Positions 47,829 through 59,900 of a stretch of DNA of 64,000 bases are shown piece by piece. The stretch covers positions 253,690,491-253,754,490 of the forward strand of contig NC_133538.1 of assembly GCF_048544455.1 (NCBI RefSeq). Direction: 5' to 3'. Every line of letters begins with the position of its first letter. The stretch's first letter is position 1. The notes beneath the pieces were generated by a model, which searched no databases, was not told the DNA's origin, and worked only from the letters and a program-made list of their open reading frames with translations. The DNA is from Silene latifolia. Its lineage: Eukaryota; Streptophyta; Magnoliopsida; Caryophyllales; Caryophyllaceae. The translations under genes and the position numbers were made by a program.

Positions 47829-49320
47829 AAGGGAGATGCCATTGGTGATATGACAGTGCAGCTTGAGTTTTATGATGACATTCGAGGTAAACAGGCGTTG
47901 GATCCTAAGATAGTTGAGTGGACAGCTACAGTAGAGAAAGGGACAGTGTCCCGATTTTCTTATCATACAGATGGTAGTTTGAGGTTCGATGGTAGGTAGT
48001 GTGTCCCTAATGATGAGGAGTTGAAAAAGACTATCATGACAGAGGCACATTGTATACCATACTCAGTACATCCGGGTGGTGACAAACTATACAAGGACTT
48101 GAAGAAAACGTTTTGGTGGCCTGGGATGAAGAAAGAGACAGCTGAGTTTGTGTCCCGTTGTTTGACATGCCAGAGAGTTAAAGGGGAACAGCGACGACCA
48201 CAGGGTAAGATTCAGTCTTTAGAGGTACCTGAGTGGAAGTGAGAATCCATTTCCATGGATTTCATTGTGGGTTTGCCAAAGAGTCAACAAGGTAACAACA
48301 TGATTTGGGTAATAGTGGATCGATCGACCAAGTCGGCTCACTTTTTCCAATGAAAGATACATGACTAAAGCACAATTGGATATGGCCTATCGAAAGAACG
48401 TGCTTAAGTTACATGGAGTCCCTAAGGACATAGTGTCTGACAGAGATGCGAGATTTATATCAAGGTTTTGGAAGGAGTTGCAGGAATCGTTGGGAACAAC
48501 ATTGAAGATGAGTACTGACATTTCATCCCTGCGACAGACGGAGATGATCGAGAGAACAATCAAGACTCTTGAGGATATGTTGCGAGCTTGTGTGATGGAC
48601 TTTGGTGGTAGCTAGGAACAGAGGTTGGACTTGATAGAATTTTCTTACAATAACAGCTACCACACTAGTATTGGTATGGCACCGTTTGAGGCTTTGTATG
48701 GGAGGAGATGTAGGAGTCCAATTTGTTGGGACGATAGTCTTTGAGGCGATGGTTTTAGGACCAGAGATGGTGCATGAGATGGTGGAACAGATTAAGATGA
48801 TCGGGGAACGGATGAGGGCGCTCAAGATAGGCAAAAGAGTTATGCAGATCTACATCGCAGGGACATAGAGTTTCAAGTGGGGGACAAGGTTCTTTTGAAA
48901 GTGTCTCCTATGCGTGGGGTTTTGAGATTTGGGAAGAAAGGCAAGTTAAGTCAGAAGTTTATCGGGCCTTATGAGATCTTAGAGCGAGTTGGGGAAGTTG
49001 CATATCGTCTGGCTTTACCAGCTGCGTTAGAGAGAGTGCATAATGTGTTTCATATATCGCAGCTGCAGAAGTATGTGAGTGATCCGTCACATGTGTTAGA
49101 GGCAGAGAACTTAGAGCTAGATGAGTCCTTATCATATCTTGAGGTGCCTAAGCAGATTCTTGATCGAAAGGTTAGGAAGACTAGGAATGGTGAGACAGTT
49201 TTGCTTAAGATCCTTTGGTATAACCACGAGACTGAGGAAGCTACATGGGAACCAGAGGAAGCTATGAAAGAGCGATACCCGTTTCTGTTTGATCAGGTAT
49301 GTATGGTTACGGGGACGTAA
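47829..49320 (+). pseudogene. Tekay integrase and chromodomain-like C-terminus
   Basis: Split by stops at 47998, 48240 and 48613 and by frameshifts. Zinc region: EAHCIPYSVHPGGDKLY and CLTCQRVKG. Core: SMDFIVGLP (Asp), VSDRDARFISRFW (Asp) and the Glu in MIERTIKTLEDML. The part from 48877 reads MGDKVLLKVSPMRGVLRFG, KFIGPYEILERVG (the GPY region) and VFHISQLQKYV, then the chromodomain-like ILDRKVRKTRNGET and EATWEPEEAMKERYPFLF, which in chromoviruses steers insertion toward marked chromatin. Three of the stops stand where related integrases have Trp. Confidence 0.9.
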
Positions 49321-49542
49321 CCTTGTTTCTTTTAGGGGGGTAGGAGATGATCGCAAAGAGTTTTAAACCGATTTTATACCCTTTTTGTATGTTGTGTCGG
49401 TATGTTTGTCGGGATGAGTTGGGTTAGTACCATGCTTTATGTTGGGTTTTGTTTTGTTAGTGAGTCGGAAGCGTTGGGGGAGTACCTTTGTTTAGTAGTG
49501 GTTTGAACTTCGGGGACGAAGTTCTTTTTAAGGAGGGAAGAC
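49321..49542 (+). other. 3' non-coding tail and polypurine tract of the Tekay element
   Basis: It contains GAACTTCGGGGACGAAGTTC (49505-49524), then TTTTTAAGGAGGGAAGAC directly before the LTR. The first 25 bases and the end of pol resemble 16165-16205 of the LARD. Confidence 0.75.
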
Positions 49543-50883
49543 TGTAATACTCCGTATTTATGAGTCTTCGGGTACTCTATCGAGTAGGCCTTACTCTGTC
49601 GAGTAAGGGTAAGTTGCGTTTTAGAAAAGTTTCTGACCTGTTGGGTACTCGATCGAGTAACTAGGATACTCGATCGAGTAAGGGGGTACTCGATCGAGTA
49701 CCTTGGGTACTCGATCGAGTAGCCAGTTTTACGGGGAGTTTTCTCGGGTTTTCTTAATTATGAGATTAAGATATATAACCTTCCGTCATTGTTTCTAAAT
49801 CACTTTTGCAAAACCTAATTTACTGTTTAAGAGAGAAAGCAAACAAGTTCACCATCTTAATCGCATTGTTAGCAATTCCCGGAGTTTGGAAAGTCAGTTC
49901 TCATCGTTGATTAAACCGTTGAGTTCCTTGCGTCGAGGGTAAGATCTATGTACCCTTTTTATTGTCTTTCCTTTGTTTTGGTTAAACCCTAATATAGGGA
50001 TTTGGAGGTTTATGAGTAGTATGTGATTTGGTAGCGTTTGTATGTTGTATGATAGGAGGAGGTTTCATAGAGGAAGCTTTTTGATACAGCAGTAGAGACC
50101 GTCTGATAGTGTGCTTTCCAAGTAGGATTTCCTACTCAGTATTAGTCCCATAATGGGATGATTGTTGATGTGTTGAGATTGATTTTTTGATATAGTAATT
50201 GTATTGTGATTGTGATTGTTATCGTTGTCTATGGTTCTCGAGGCGTGGCCTCGGCTGAGTGAGGTCACTTGCGGGAGTGGCTTCACGCCCTAGTTTCGCC
50301 TTCTATGGAACCCGCCACAGAAGGGATGTGCACATTAATGGACAGGGTTATCGCTCACTATGTGGAGCGGGGATTTGGTGGGTACGGTTGCGGTCCCCCA
50401 CTGGCGGTGGCTGGTCCAAAGTGGACGATCAAGTGATTGAGATGATTGGAATTTGCGTGACTGTGTGTGTGTGTGACGGTTAAGCTGTCTGTTTATCTTA
50501 TTGTTAATATACATTGAGTTGTGTGATTAGTACTGACCCCGGTGTTGTTTTGTAAACCTGTTGTGATCCATTCGGGGATGGTGAGCAGATATTGAGCAGG
50601 TATGAGATTAGTACTGGGATAGCTGGGATTGCCACAACATGATGATAGGAGTCTTCCGCTGTAGCTTATTAGTTTATTTAAATTTCAGTTAGAAAAGTCA
50701 GTTTGAGAACATGTACTACACTTTTGGTTTGGTTTTGAGAATTGTAACTCTTCACTAAGTATTTATATTTAAACGTTGTTTCTTCATTGTTTATTTGATT
50801 ATCATTGCCTCGGGTAACCGAGATGGTAATATCTTCATACCTGAGTGGTCCTGGTAAGGCACTTGGAGTATGGGGGTGTTACA
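49543..50883 (+). repeat. 3' LTR of the Tekay element
   Basis: 1341 bases, TGTAATACTCCG...GGGGGTGTTACA. It holds four ACTCGATCGAGT-type palindromes (49648-49723) and two degenerate ones before them, in the same layout as the LARD LTR. The tail matches the LARD tail closely. Confidence 0.9.
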
Positions 50884-50886
50884 TAA

Positions 50887-50898
50887 GCTCTGATACCA
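50887..50898 (-). other. Primer-binding site of Copia-2
   Basis: GCTCTGATACCA on the + strand, two bases from the Copia-2 LTR. The Tekay insertion duplicated TAAGC across its inner edge. Confidence 0.85.
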
Positions 50899-50900
50899 AT

Positions 50901-52158
50901 TGAAAGTACATAGATCCATATTAGACTCTCTAATAAAATTAATTTATCTCATAAATTGTCATTTAAGTGATCTATGTAACATACATGCTAATATGAAAGC
51001 ATAAAAATGAAAGTATAAGGAAAAACAATTTCCTTACATTGAATTTGTGGTAAAAAGGGCACAAACTAGTTCACCTTACTAGCTTGTTCTTGAGCAATAT
51101 GAATATGGAAGATCCTCCAAAAACCAACCTCCAAAGAAGAAGGTCTCCTTCCTTAATCCACCCAAGAACTTACACCCAAATAATTTTACAAGTATTAACT
51201 AGATACTAGTAAAATTTAACCCTTGATAATATGTTAATAATACTAACACTCTTAGTATTAATTTTGTTTTTACTAACAACTTAGTAAAAAGATGCTTATT
51301 ATTTTAGAGAGATGTTGGAGGAAAAAGTTCACATGCATAAGTGTTGTGTGTTGTAGTGAGGTAGTGTAAAGAAATGAACAAAACAATTTGAGTGTATACA
51401 TGTGAAAGTGGCGGGTGGAACTTAGTGGAGTGAGGGAGTGTACAAAATTTGTCTTATATTTTTCATCTTACATCACATGCAAAATCTTATATATGATAAC
51501 TTATGGTAGTATACAAAATAAGGTGAAATGATTATGTGAGTAATCATCCACTACTCTATTTTACACGGTCCACTTGCCCATTAACGGGTCCATGTTGGTT
51601 CTTATATTGGTCGCACAAATACGTGTAATTTTATTTTAAATATCGTTTCATGTTTAAATACTTCCATAATTAATTCGTCCAAATCACTCCATAAATATAC
51701 GTGTACCACTACACATATTATTTACGTACTAATATTAATCCCATTAATCAATTAGTACAATTTTAATAAATTAACAGTTAATTAACTAAAACCCGTTTCC
51801 TAAAACTTATTATTCAATTATCGCATAATTAAATAATAACTGCCGCTCCTCGAGTTCGCAACTCGAAATCTCTCTAAAAATAATCGACTAACTTTTTAGT
51901 CTACAAATCAAGGGACTAAATAAATTGTATCTCATACAATTAATTAGTTGTCTATTGGGGTTCGTTCCTTTAGGTGTGACCGAAAGGGGTCAGTTGATCA
52001 CCGCCGTCTCACGACAATAACGTCAAACTCTAGTCAGCCAACCGTTATCGATTTACGTTAATCAACTGACGAGGATCAAATAATTAAATATCTGATGATA
52101 TTCCATTAATGAGATTTATTATGTTAACGCACTATTGTGGAGGACACTAACTCCAACA
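50901..52158 (-). repeat. 5' LTR of Copia-2
   Basis: 1258 bases, TGAAAGTACATAG...CTCCAACA on the + strand (TGTTGGAG...TTTCA in element orientation). 51961-52158 equals the surviving 3' LTR piece at 29690-29885. Confidence 0.85.
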
Positions 52159-52159
52159 G

Positions 52160-52948
52160 ATGCTTCCTGGCCCTCGCTCTTCGTTGGAGAGGAGGCCCCT
52201 GAAGGAAATGGCTGATATGGAGGCCGAGCATGCTTTTGAGGTAGAACTTACTTTACTTGATAATTACCTTCTTTCTTCCCCTCTCTCTTTTTTTTTTTTT
52301 TTTTATCGATGATTTTTTCTTTTTTTTGCTCATCAGTCACTGCAGATATCTCTCCTCATCAGGGAGAAACTTGCTAAGCTTGAGGATGATGTGTGCCTCC
52401 TCCAGACGGAGAAGAGGGAGCTTCTGGGCCAGCTGGACGTGGAGAGGAAGGAAAAGGCTACTCTCAAAGGGGAGGTTGGATCGGTCCGTCACAGCTTGAA
52501 GGAATCCGAGGAACAGCTTGCTCAGGTTCTGGAGGCCAATAATTCCCTGACCGCTGAGAACAGGATCCTGAAGGAGAAGAATGCCAACCTCTCTAAAGCC
52601 CTGACCGATGCTGCTGCGTGCTCTTCCTGGGAGATGAAGATTGCTTGCATCAAGGAGTTCAAAGAGGGGAAGCATTTATCCTGGGATTTGGAGGAGGAGG
52701 AAAGATTGTTTGCTGATTCCTTCAATGAAAATATCGATCTAGGAGTTCTGTCCGACTTCGAGATTGATGCTCTGGAGGAGGATGATGGGTTTTCTGCTGC
52801 AGAGGAGGAAGAAGTCCAGGGACGGACCAACACTGCCGATAATCTGGCTCCTGAGAATAACTCCGCTGGTGGGACTGTTTCTGCTGCTGAACCAACTTCT
52901 GAGAGTGTGCCGGCTGCTAAGGAGGTGGAACGCATCCTGCTGGATTGA
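52160..52948 (+). pseudogene. Antisense coiled-coil ORF of a Tat-type element, 5'-truncated, with an apparent intron
   Basis: It can be read as two exons: 52160-52240 and 52337-52948, separated by a 96-base intron with GT...AG ends, a T-rich tract before the AG, and frame kept across the junction. The protein is a long coiled coil (LAKLEDDVCLLQTEKRELLG, VRHSLKESEEQLAQVLEANN, ENRILKEKNANL) followed by SWEMKIACIKEF, an acidic stretch (LEEDDGFSAAEEEE) and VERILLD at the stop (52946-52948). It runs opposite to the Tat-type pol at 62438-64000 and lies downstream of it, the position where Grande/Tat-type elements are known to carry an extra antisense ORF of unclear function. Copia-2 cut off its upstream part. 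A sense-strand ORF of a different element is the alternative. Confidence 0.55.
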
Positions 52949-53112
52949 GGAGGTTCCTGAAATTAATCTTCTTTCCTGCTTTCTAGTTTTATTTTCTGGG
53001 CCCTATGTGGCATGAAACATTGTTAATTTTTCTGGATAATTTCGGTGTGTTTTGGCTTTGCTCATGGGAGCAAGGCATATTTTGATACTCTGTCATTTTC
53101 AGGTGTTTTAAT

Positions 53113-54394
53113 TGTTGGGAAATGTGTCCTCAACAATAGTGCGATCACATGATTTAAATATCATTATTAAATATCATTTTAAGAATACATGTGGGATGTA
53201 ATATTTTACAGTCAACTCGTCCACACATATCGGTAATGATTGGTCGACTAGAGTTTGACACATTCTTGTCGATGCGACGGTGGTGATCGATTGATCCCCT
53301 TAGGTCATACCTATAGGGAAATACTCTTAATTGATTATTTAATTGATCGTATACCGATACGAGTTAATTAAATTACTTAAAATTGACGGATGATTTTGTG
53401 AGTATAATTTACGTATCTTATTGTAAATATGATTAAATGAGACACGGTCTAAGTAATCGAATTATTTTATTACTTAGATGAAATTATTGTTTAAAGAAAC
53501 AATTGAAACGGAATAAATAAATTATTATAAATACAGAATGTTGTAGTTTATAATTTGGAAACATTTTTGGTACAAGTAATTACGAATTACTAGTCGATTT
53601 TGTAAATAACATATTTTATGAGTATGTTGATTTTTAATATGTTAAAAATACATTACATTGTGACATGTCATGTAATATGTTACATGTGACAAATTTGACA
53701 AATTACAAAATAAAATGGGTTCTCCATTTTATGCTTAAAAACCGAAAATGAGGAGGTAGTGTAAGATATATATTGTGTTTTTATCTTGAGTGGAAAACAC
53801 AATCATGATATCTAAGTACTAGCCTTGCAAGCCTAAGTTTTTGAGAAGAGCAAAAACAAAAGGCATTGGGCATACTACCCAATGCTCTCTTTTTCGGCCT
53901 CCCACAAGAAAGAGAGGAGAGCTCTTCTCTTTACTCAATTATTCATTCTTCCCATCTTTTTCTAGTGTAAGAAAAACCTCCAAAAACTCTCTACAATTTA
54001 TGATAATTCTAGAGAAATAAAATCTCACAAAAAACCACCTCTTGACCGAAATTTTCAAGAGTAAAAATACAATTTATTTGTATCAATTTTATTGTAAAAC
54101 CAATATTGTTACTAGATCTAAATAGTATTGGTTTATTAAGATGTATTCCTTGGGTATATGCTTTTGGGAGGGATTCTACACTTGAATCCTTGTTCTTCCA
54201 TTTGGAGAGCTCAAGAACAAGTGAGTAGGTGAACTCACTTGTGCCCATAAATCCGATTTTTATGGTGAGAAAATTATTTTTCTTCCTTATATTGTTTATT
54301 AGTTTGCATGCATAAGACCTTTATTAATTTTATGACAAATTAATTTATAAACATATATGAATATGTTAGTGTATATAGATCTACATTTCCTTCA
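53113..54394 (+). repeat. 5' LTR of Copia-3
   Basis: 1282 bases, TGTTGGGAAATGTGTCC...ACATTTCCTTCA. The shared Copia block lies at about 53243-53312. Confidence 0.95.
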
Positions 54395-54395
54395 A

Positions 54396-54409
54396 TCGGT
54401 ATCAAGAGC
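54396..54409 (+). other. Primer-binding site of Copia-3
   Basis: TCGGTATCAAGAGC, a slightly altered TGGTATCAGAGC, one base from the LTR. Confidence 0.75.
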
Positions 54410-57100
54410 CACGGTTGTTTGCATGCAAATCGGTTAAAAGTTTTTCCGAGTTATAAAGATTAACATATAAAACTTGTAAATTTTGTGTTATTATGATATA
54501 TCACGAAATTAATTCATGCATGTTAATATTTCTGGTCCTAAAATGTTTTAGGATATTTTGGTTATATTTACGGATTTTTATTGTTCATATTATACAATAA
54601 TGGCATTTAAATATGATTTTATGAGTAAAAATGTCATTTTTGGACAAAAATTAGCTAAACTTCGAATTTTCAGGTGTTTTTTGGATATGTTTTCACATAT
54701 ATTATTTTTAGATGATCTGGAAATTTTCATAATTTTATGAGTTTTTATGCTCGAAAAATGGATTTTTCATTATTAAATTCGGATTTAAGTGAAAAATAGG
54801 TTAATATGAGTTAAATTTCGAATCTGGTCATAGAAAATTAATATGTTGTCACATGCAATTTTACAAGATGTGTGTAAAATAATTGGCTATAAAGAAGGCT
54901 TTTTGCATGATTTATGGATTTTTGAAAAAAAATAGAATAAATAGTGACATTATTAGTAAAAAAAATTAATAAAACATAATCTATGACTTAGGAAAAACGT
55001 CTAATGTTGCATTTGATTATATTTTTCAGATCTAAAATTGAAAAGTTAATGAATATAATTTTTCCATGTTTTTATGATTATTTTTGTTAAAACCGATAAA
55101 CCGCAACATTGTTTTTCCGGAAAATTTTCGAAATTTTTAACCTAAGATTTTGAAAATTATGAGTGTCATGGAAATTTTCCAGAATGTTAATGAATTTAAA
55201 TTTCAAATTTCAAATTTATTTGAAATTTTGTGATTTATTTGAAGTTTATAGCTTATTTTTGTAATTTTTGGTCCATTTATGAACAATTTTATAAAATATA
55301 GGTTAATTATGGTCAAATTATTAGTGAAGACTAAATTTTGAGTCCTAAGAGGTTAGGGTAATTAACTTATCCATAAATATGAGTTTATGTATTTTTGTGA
55401 TTATAAAAATGTTGAAATCACGCAAATCCGTAAAAACCGAGTAATATACGATATTCGCTAATTAAAGGCGATTTAGCATAAAATTGATCATGTTCATACA
55501 TATTATAATGCTGCATTTTCTTTATGATTGTCATAATTTTAATTTATGTAATTTTGAATTATGGAATTTTACTTAGTATGGCTTTAGATTTTAATTGGTA
55601 TTTCCCGAAATGTATGGGAATATCGATTCGGTTGTAATTTTTATTGTGATCTCGTATCACCGTTTTGTAATTTAATAGATTTATTTTCTTTTAGTTACAA
55701 ATGTATAATAGGAAATTATGTAATTTATTATGTAATTTTATTCATTCCGGAGTTCCCAAAGACGGATTTCTTCAAGAATGACGATACATTAAAGACGGTG
55801 TTACCTCGAGATGCGTGTCACAACCGAAGTTCAAGGGACCAATGGAGTTGGTTTCCGAATATGTAATAGTTAAATAGTGTTTCTATTTTAGGAAAGGCCA
55901 TACTAGGATTTATTTATTTTTATGCTTGCATTTTATTTTATGTCGCATGCATCGCTAAATCGCCATAACTAAAACCTGCATCCTTATTTTATCGAGTTTA
56001 TCGACCGTGTCAATTAGAATTATCGTAGTTCACCGCTTTAGTTCACTTAAAACGTGATAGATAATAAATTGACATGACCTCTCGCTAAAACAATTAATTA
56101 AGACATAGCCTTACCAAATAGTAGAAACCATGAAAACCTATTTCGCGAGGGAGTGCGCTCGGCCCCACCGGGGTACAAACCTTGTTACGTAGGGGAAGTG
56201 GGTGATAAATGTCTATCCACCGAATTCATGTTGATAAGGGATGTATCGGCCACACCGTGCCCAAGTTAATGTGGGTTTGGATCATGAACACATTTATTCG
56301 AAATTTGGATTGAACTCAACAAAAGTTTTTGACAAGGGATGTATCGGCCCCACCGTGCCCTTGTCGGATGTGTTTTGGGCTAAAGATAAATGTTAATGTA
56401 ATATTATCGACCAAGAGTTCTAAAAGTAGAATCGATTAAACGTTAATCCACCGAGTTATATTGATAAAGGATGTATCGGCCCCACCGTGCCTAAGTCAAT
56501 ATGAATTTGGGTCTTGGAATCATTTATCATAGTTGGGTAGAGGTCACTATGTAAATGCTATACTTGTTTTTCAAGTATTAATAAAACGATAAATGTTAAG
56601 TTTTCCACTATTCCGTTATTATTGTTCTATTTCTTTACCACAATTCATATACGATATCATTTCGATTTTGATACAAATCTCCATTAAAACATCGTAACTA
56701 AAGACAAAATTTGAATTTGCTTCTAAAACCTCAAACGAACCATTGCTAAGGATCTCTTGTAAAGAGTATAGATTAAAGTTATTCATTATCAAACAGGTTT
56801 TGATTCTAGACTAACACATCTACTTACAATGGATTGTTTTTCATGTACTTAAATGAATTAAGTACCTTGAAGCGATAAATTGTTTTGGTAATTAGTTTTG
56901 TCCAGAATTCGTAATTGACCAAAATAACGCAACCACTTCAATGAAAGTTTTAAGACTAAAACGAACAAATGAAGAGTGATCTTCGTGAATTCAATTTTGC
57001 TTCTCAAAGCAAAGACTCATTGAAATAAGTGGGAGCATTCTCTTAAACTGTTAAGATGAGGAGGAGGTTCAAGAAGTAAATGGAATTGATACAAGGTAAT
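54410..57100 (+). other. Leader of Copia-3
   Basis: AT-rich and non-coding. At about 56160-56500 three near-identical 'GGATGTATCGGCC(C/A)CACCGTGCC' units occur (near 56248, 56338, 56467). A 'GACCAAGAGTTCTA' stretch (56410) matches the Copia-1 and Copia-2 leaders. Confidence 0.6.
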
Positions 57101-59900
57101 GTTAAAGGTAAAGTTGTTGAGAATGACGATACTAAACCTATCAATTCCGACCGATAAAGTTTCCATTGTCCTAAATGTTGGACACAAGAAAGGAAACTAC
57201 CCCAAATTATTGAAGAATCAACAAGTTAGTTGTGGGACATCTAATGAGAACTTCTTCTTTAAATGTTTATTTGATTAAACATAAATTTTGCTAGTACTAC
57301 TTCGTCAATATTAGAAACCGGTGGTGGTTTACATCGTTGTACTTGATACATAAGATGATTAGAATATGACGACTAGCAACAATAATGTCGAGAGATAGAG
57401 TAATTGTGTACTCAATCTAGTTTTGGATTTAAAGTTGTACTTAATTATGACTATTAAGTGCATAAACTCTAAATAAGAATATAAACTTGTTAAGATACAA
57501 AAGAGGTTTCACTTTTGTGACCCTATACACCACAATTTGATGTATGGCTAGCCCATTATCAAGGTGATTATATTCTAAACCAAACTAGAATGATATATCA
57601 TGAAGATGATGCAAGACTCAAATTGGTAACCCAAGATTAAACCTTAAATTTTGGAATGATGAACGCAAAGAGTTATCGAGTACTCTTGAAACCATTAGAT
57701 TGTTAATGGTATATGCGTATCTTGTATTCAAAGCATGATGTCTCGTGCCTTTTGGTTGAAAAGGAGATCGAGATTGTAAATCATTGATCCAAAATAGGTT
57801 GATCATTTTCTTTTACCAACGATTTAAGTTGACACTAATATTTTCACTTAATAAGGTAAATAGAGAAATCTTTGAAGAGGTTCAAGAGTTCAAGGAATCA
57901 CGATTTAGTCGTGATAGGATTATCAAAGTGAAGACTTTGATATAAGCCAATGGAAATGTGATCTAATATCACAAGTTAATCTCTCTTAGCACGCATTATG
58001 ATATAATGTGTGATTGGATAAGAATTCAAACGCTATTCGATAAGGTTTGGACTTCGATCAAGTTACTTTGAGTTACTTGATCCTTTTGGGGATTTTATCA
58101 TTTTGTCTAAATTATTTTTCCACTAAATCGAATCATATGAGATATGAAATGGTAAGGGTACCATGTTTGTAAGTTTTCACAAGAAACAAATGCTCATTTT
58201 TCCCTCTTCAATTATCACGAGTACGACGGGTTTGCGGCTCGTGAAGCTGTCTTTCTAAAATACAAGTTTATTTTTAGAAGACAGAGTGGGAGAAATTATT
58301 CAAGAGCCACAAAGAATGCCACAGAGAATGTTATGTCGCAAGAAACTGGTCTTTCTTGGCTACATGAGACGTTTTGTGTAAAATATTGTTTCTTTAAAAC
58401 CTAGGAGGTTAAATTCGTCACTTGTTAAAAATGATGAATTCATGCTACTTTTAAAAAAAAAGTAAAGAGCTTATAAGTTACAAAAGAAATTGGTTGATTC
58501 AAGTTGATTACTTCTAGAAAGTAATGAACATATGACTTACATAAGAGTGTTTAAGTCACAACTCAATACAAGGCTTAGAGCCATGAAAATCCGAAACAAA
58601 AGGGCTTGATTAGTGACAAAGGGTTTTGCACTAATAAAGAGATATTTCAAAGCAAAATTGGTTGCAAAGGGTTTTGCACTAATTGAAATGATTAAGTCTA
58701 TTTGGATCTTCTTAGGGATTGTGTTTCATCATGAGGTTATGAAATGCATAACGAGTGAATCTAAAACCCACTTCTTCAATAGAAGGAATGTATTCAATAC
58801 ATGTCTTGAGTTTAATAGATTCTTGCAATCCTAAGATAATGTGAAACTTAAGAGAGGGTCTTAAGTAGGACATCAATGAGTTAGAATCAACATTTTGATC
58901 ATGTGGTAAAACATTTCTCGATAAGTCGAGAAGTTGTGTTTATACATGGAGTTTAGTGGGAGTTACGGAATTTTTTTTTTAGTCCGATATGTGGATGACA
59001 TATTGATCATTGAGAATGATTTAAGACTTTTGGAGTATTATAATACATCTTGAATATCCGGATTTATGAAGATAAATCTACATGATATTAGCGTCAGTAA
59101 GAAGTCTTAAGTTGATAAGATTCATGACTAGTTCAATTAAATTGAACATATTTGGTTGATTCCATTTGCTTCCGCTGCCGGATCAATTAAATGAGTAATG
59201 ATGTATAACACTTCATATACTTTGAGTATGATGAATTGTTTTCAAAATCAAATTTAAGTAATCTTTACCAAGTAAAGCATAAAGATTACCCTTAAGTGCT
59301 TGCAGAAGCATTAAGGAAGTAAAGCAAAGTGTTTATGATGCAATATTGTGTAAGGGTGTTACACAAGTGACAATTGACAATTGAGATTGCGCATGGTTTC
59401 CGACAAAACCATAATCAAAACACATTAGGATGGTTAAGATACCATTGTGGCAATGTTAATTAAGAAGTAGATTTTCTAGAATCGTTCTAGGCAATAAAGA
59501 ACAATGAGTGACATTTATAACGGAAATTGAGTACACTTGTGATCATGAGATGTGCAAGAAGGATGAGTCCCGCACACTGTGAAAACAGTGGGAGCTATTC
59601 TTAGGCTAGAGGGCCTATGTCTTGATTGGATCTCGACACGTACTCAGAAAGTTTTGTAATGCAAATGTATACATTACAAAGGAAAACGAGTATGTAGTGA
59701 GGTTGAGTAAGGTACAAGAAATTGATAAAACCTACTAACCAAAGCCTTCTCAAAGGCTAAACATGATGAGTCATGTCATTTCAATTGAATTGAAATGAAC
59801 AACTACGTACAAGATCAAATTAGATTATAGAACATGAAATAGTAATCAAGCATTGACTATTCGTATGTGATAATCGCATTTGTCGTTCGAGTTTTACTTT
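57101..59900 (+). pseudogene. Decayed gag-pol of Copia-3
   Basis: Only relics remain. Near 57160 a HCPKC.. fragment recalls the zinc knuckle. Near 57315 ETGGGLHRC recalls the protease/gag boundary. At 57545 LWLAHYQGD recalls the integrase zinc region. At 58983-59020 VRYVDDILIIEND is the RT active-site motif, followed near 59150 by a LIPFASAAGSI-like run. Between them stops occur in every frame. The relics keep Copia order on the plus strand. Confidence 0.65.

Larger units (their letters stand above)
44563..50883 (+). mobile_element. Tekay-type Ty3 chromovirus with truncated 5' LTR
   Basis: The target duplication TAAGC (44558-44562 and 50884-50888) proves both outer ends. The 3' LTR is 1341 bases; the 5' LTR keeps only its first 50-100 bases and passes straight into leader and gag, so the primer site is gone. 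Domain order gag-PR-RT-RNase H-INT plus a chromodomain-like end (ILDRKVRKTRNGE, EEATWEPEE) fits the Tekay lineage. Many stops and frameshifts inactivate pol. It sits in Copia-2, with the duplication overlapping that element's primer site. Confidence 0.9.
29690..52158 (-). mobile_element. Copia-2: decayed Copia element hosting two nested insertions
   Basis: Minus-strand Copia-type element. The 5' LTR is 50901-52158; the primer site is at 50887-50898; the interior continues at 44470-44557 and 29886-36006; the 3' LTR survives only as 29690-29885. Copia-1 (TSD AAAAC) and the Tekay element (TSD TAAGC) interrupt it. The interior resembles Copia-1 and Copia-3 at DNA level but has no long open frame. 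It entered the Tat-type element whose antisense ORF resumes at 52159. Confidence 0.75.

Noticed and set aside
52337-52935. Minus-strand frames opposite the coiled-coil ORF
   Set aside because: Antisense shadows of a Glu/Leu-rich coding strand; Ser/Leu-rich without domains.
54009-54248. 79-residue frame repeated at 61498-61737
   Set aside because: Both lie in the LTRs of Copia-3; duplication reflects the LTR pair and not a gene family.
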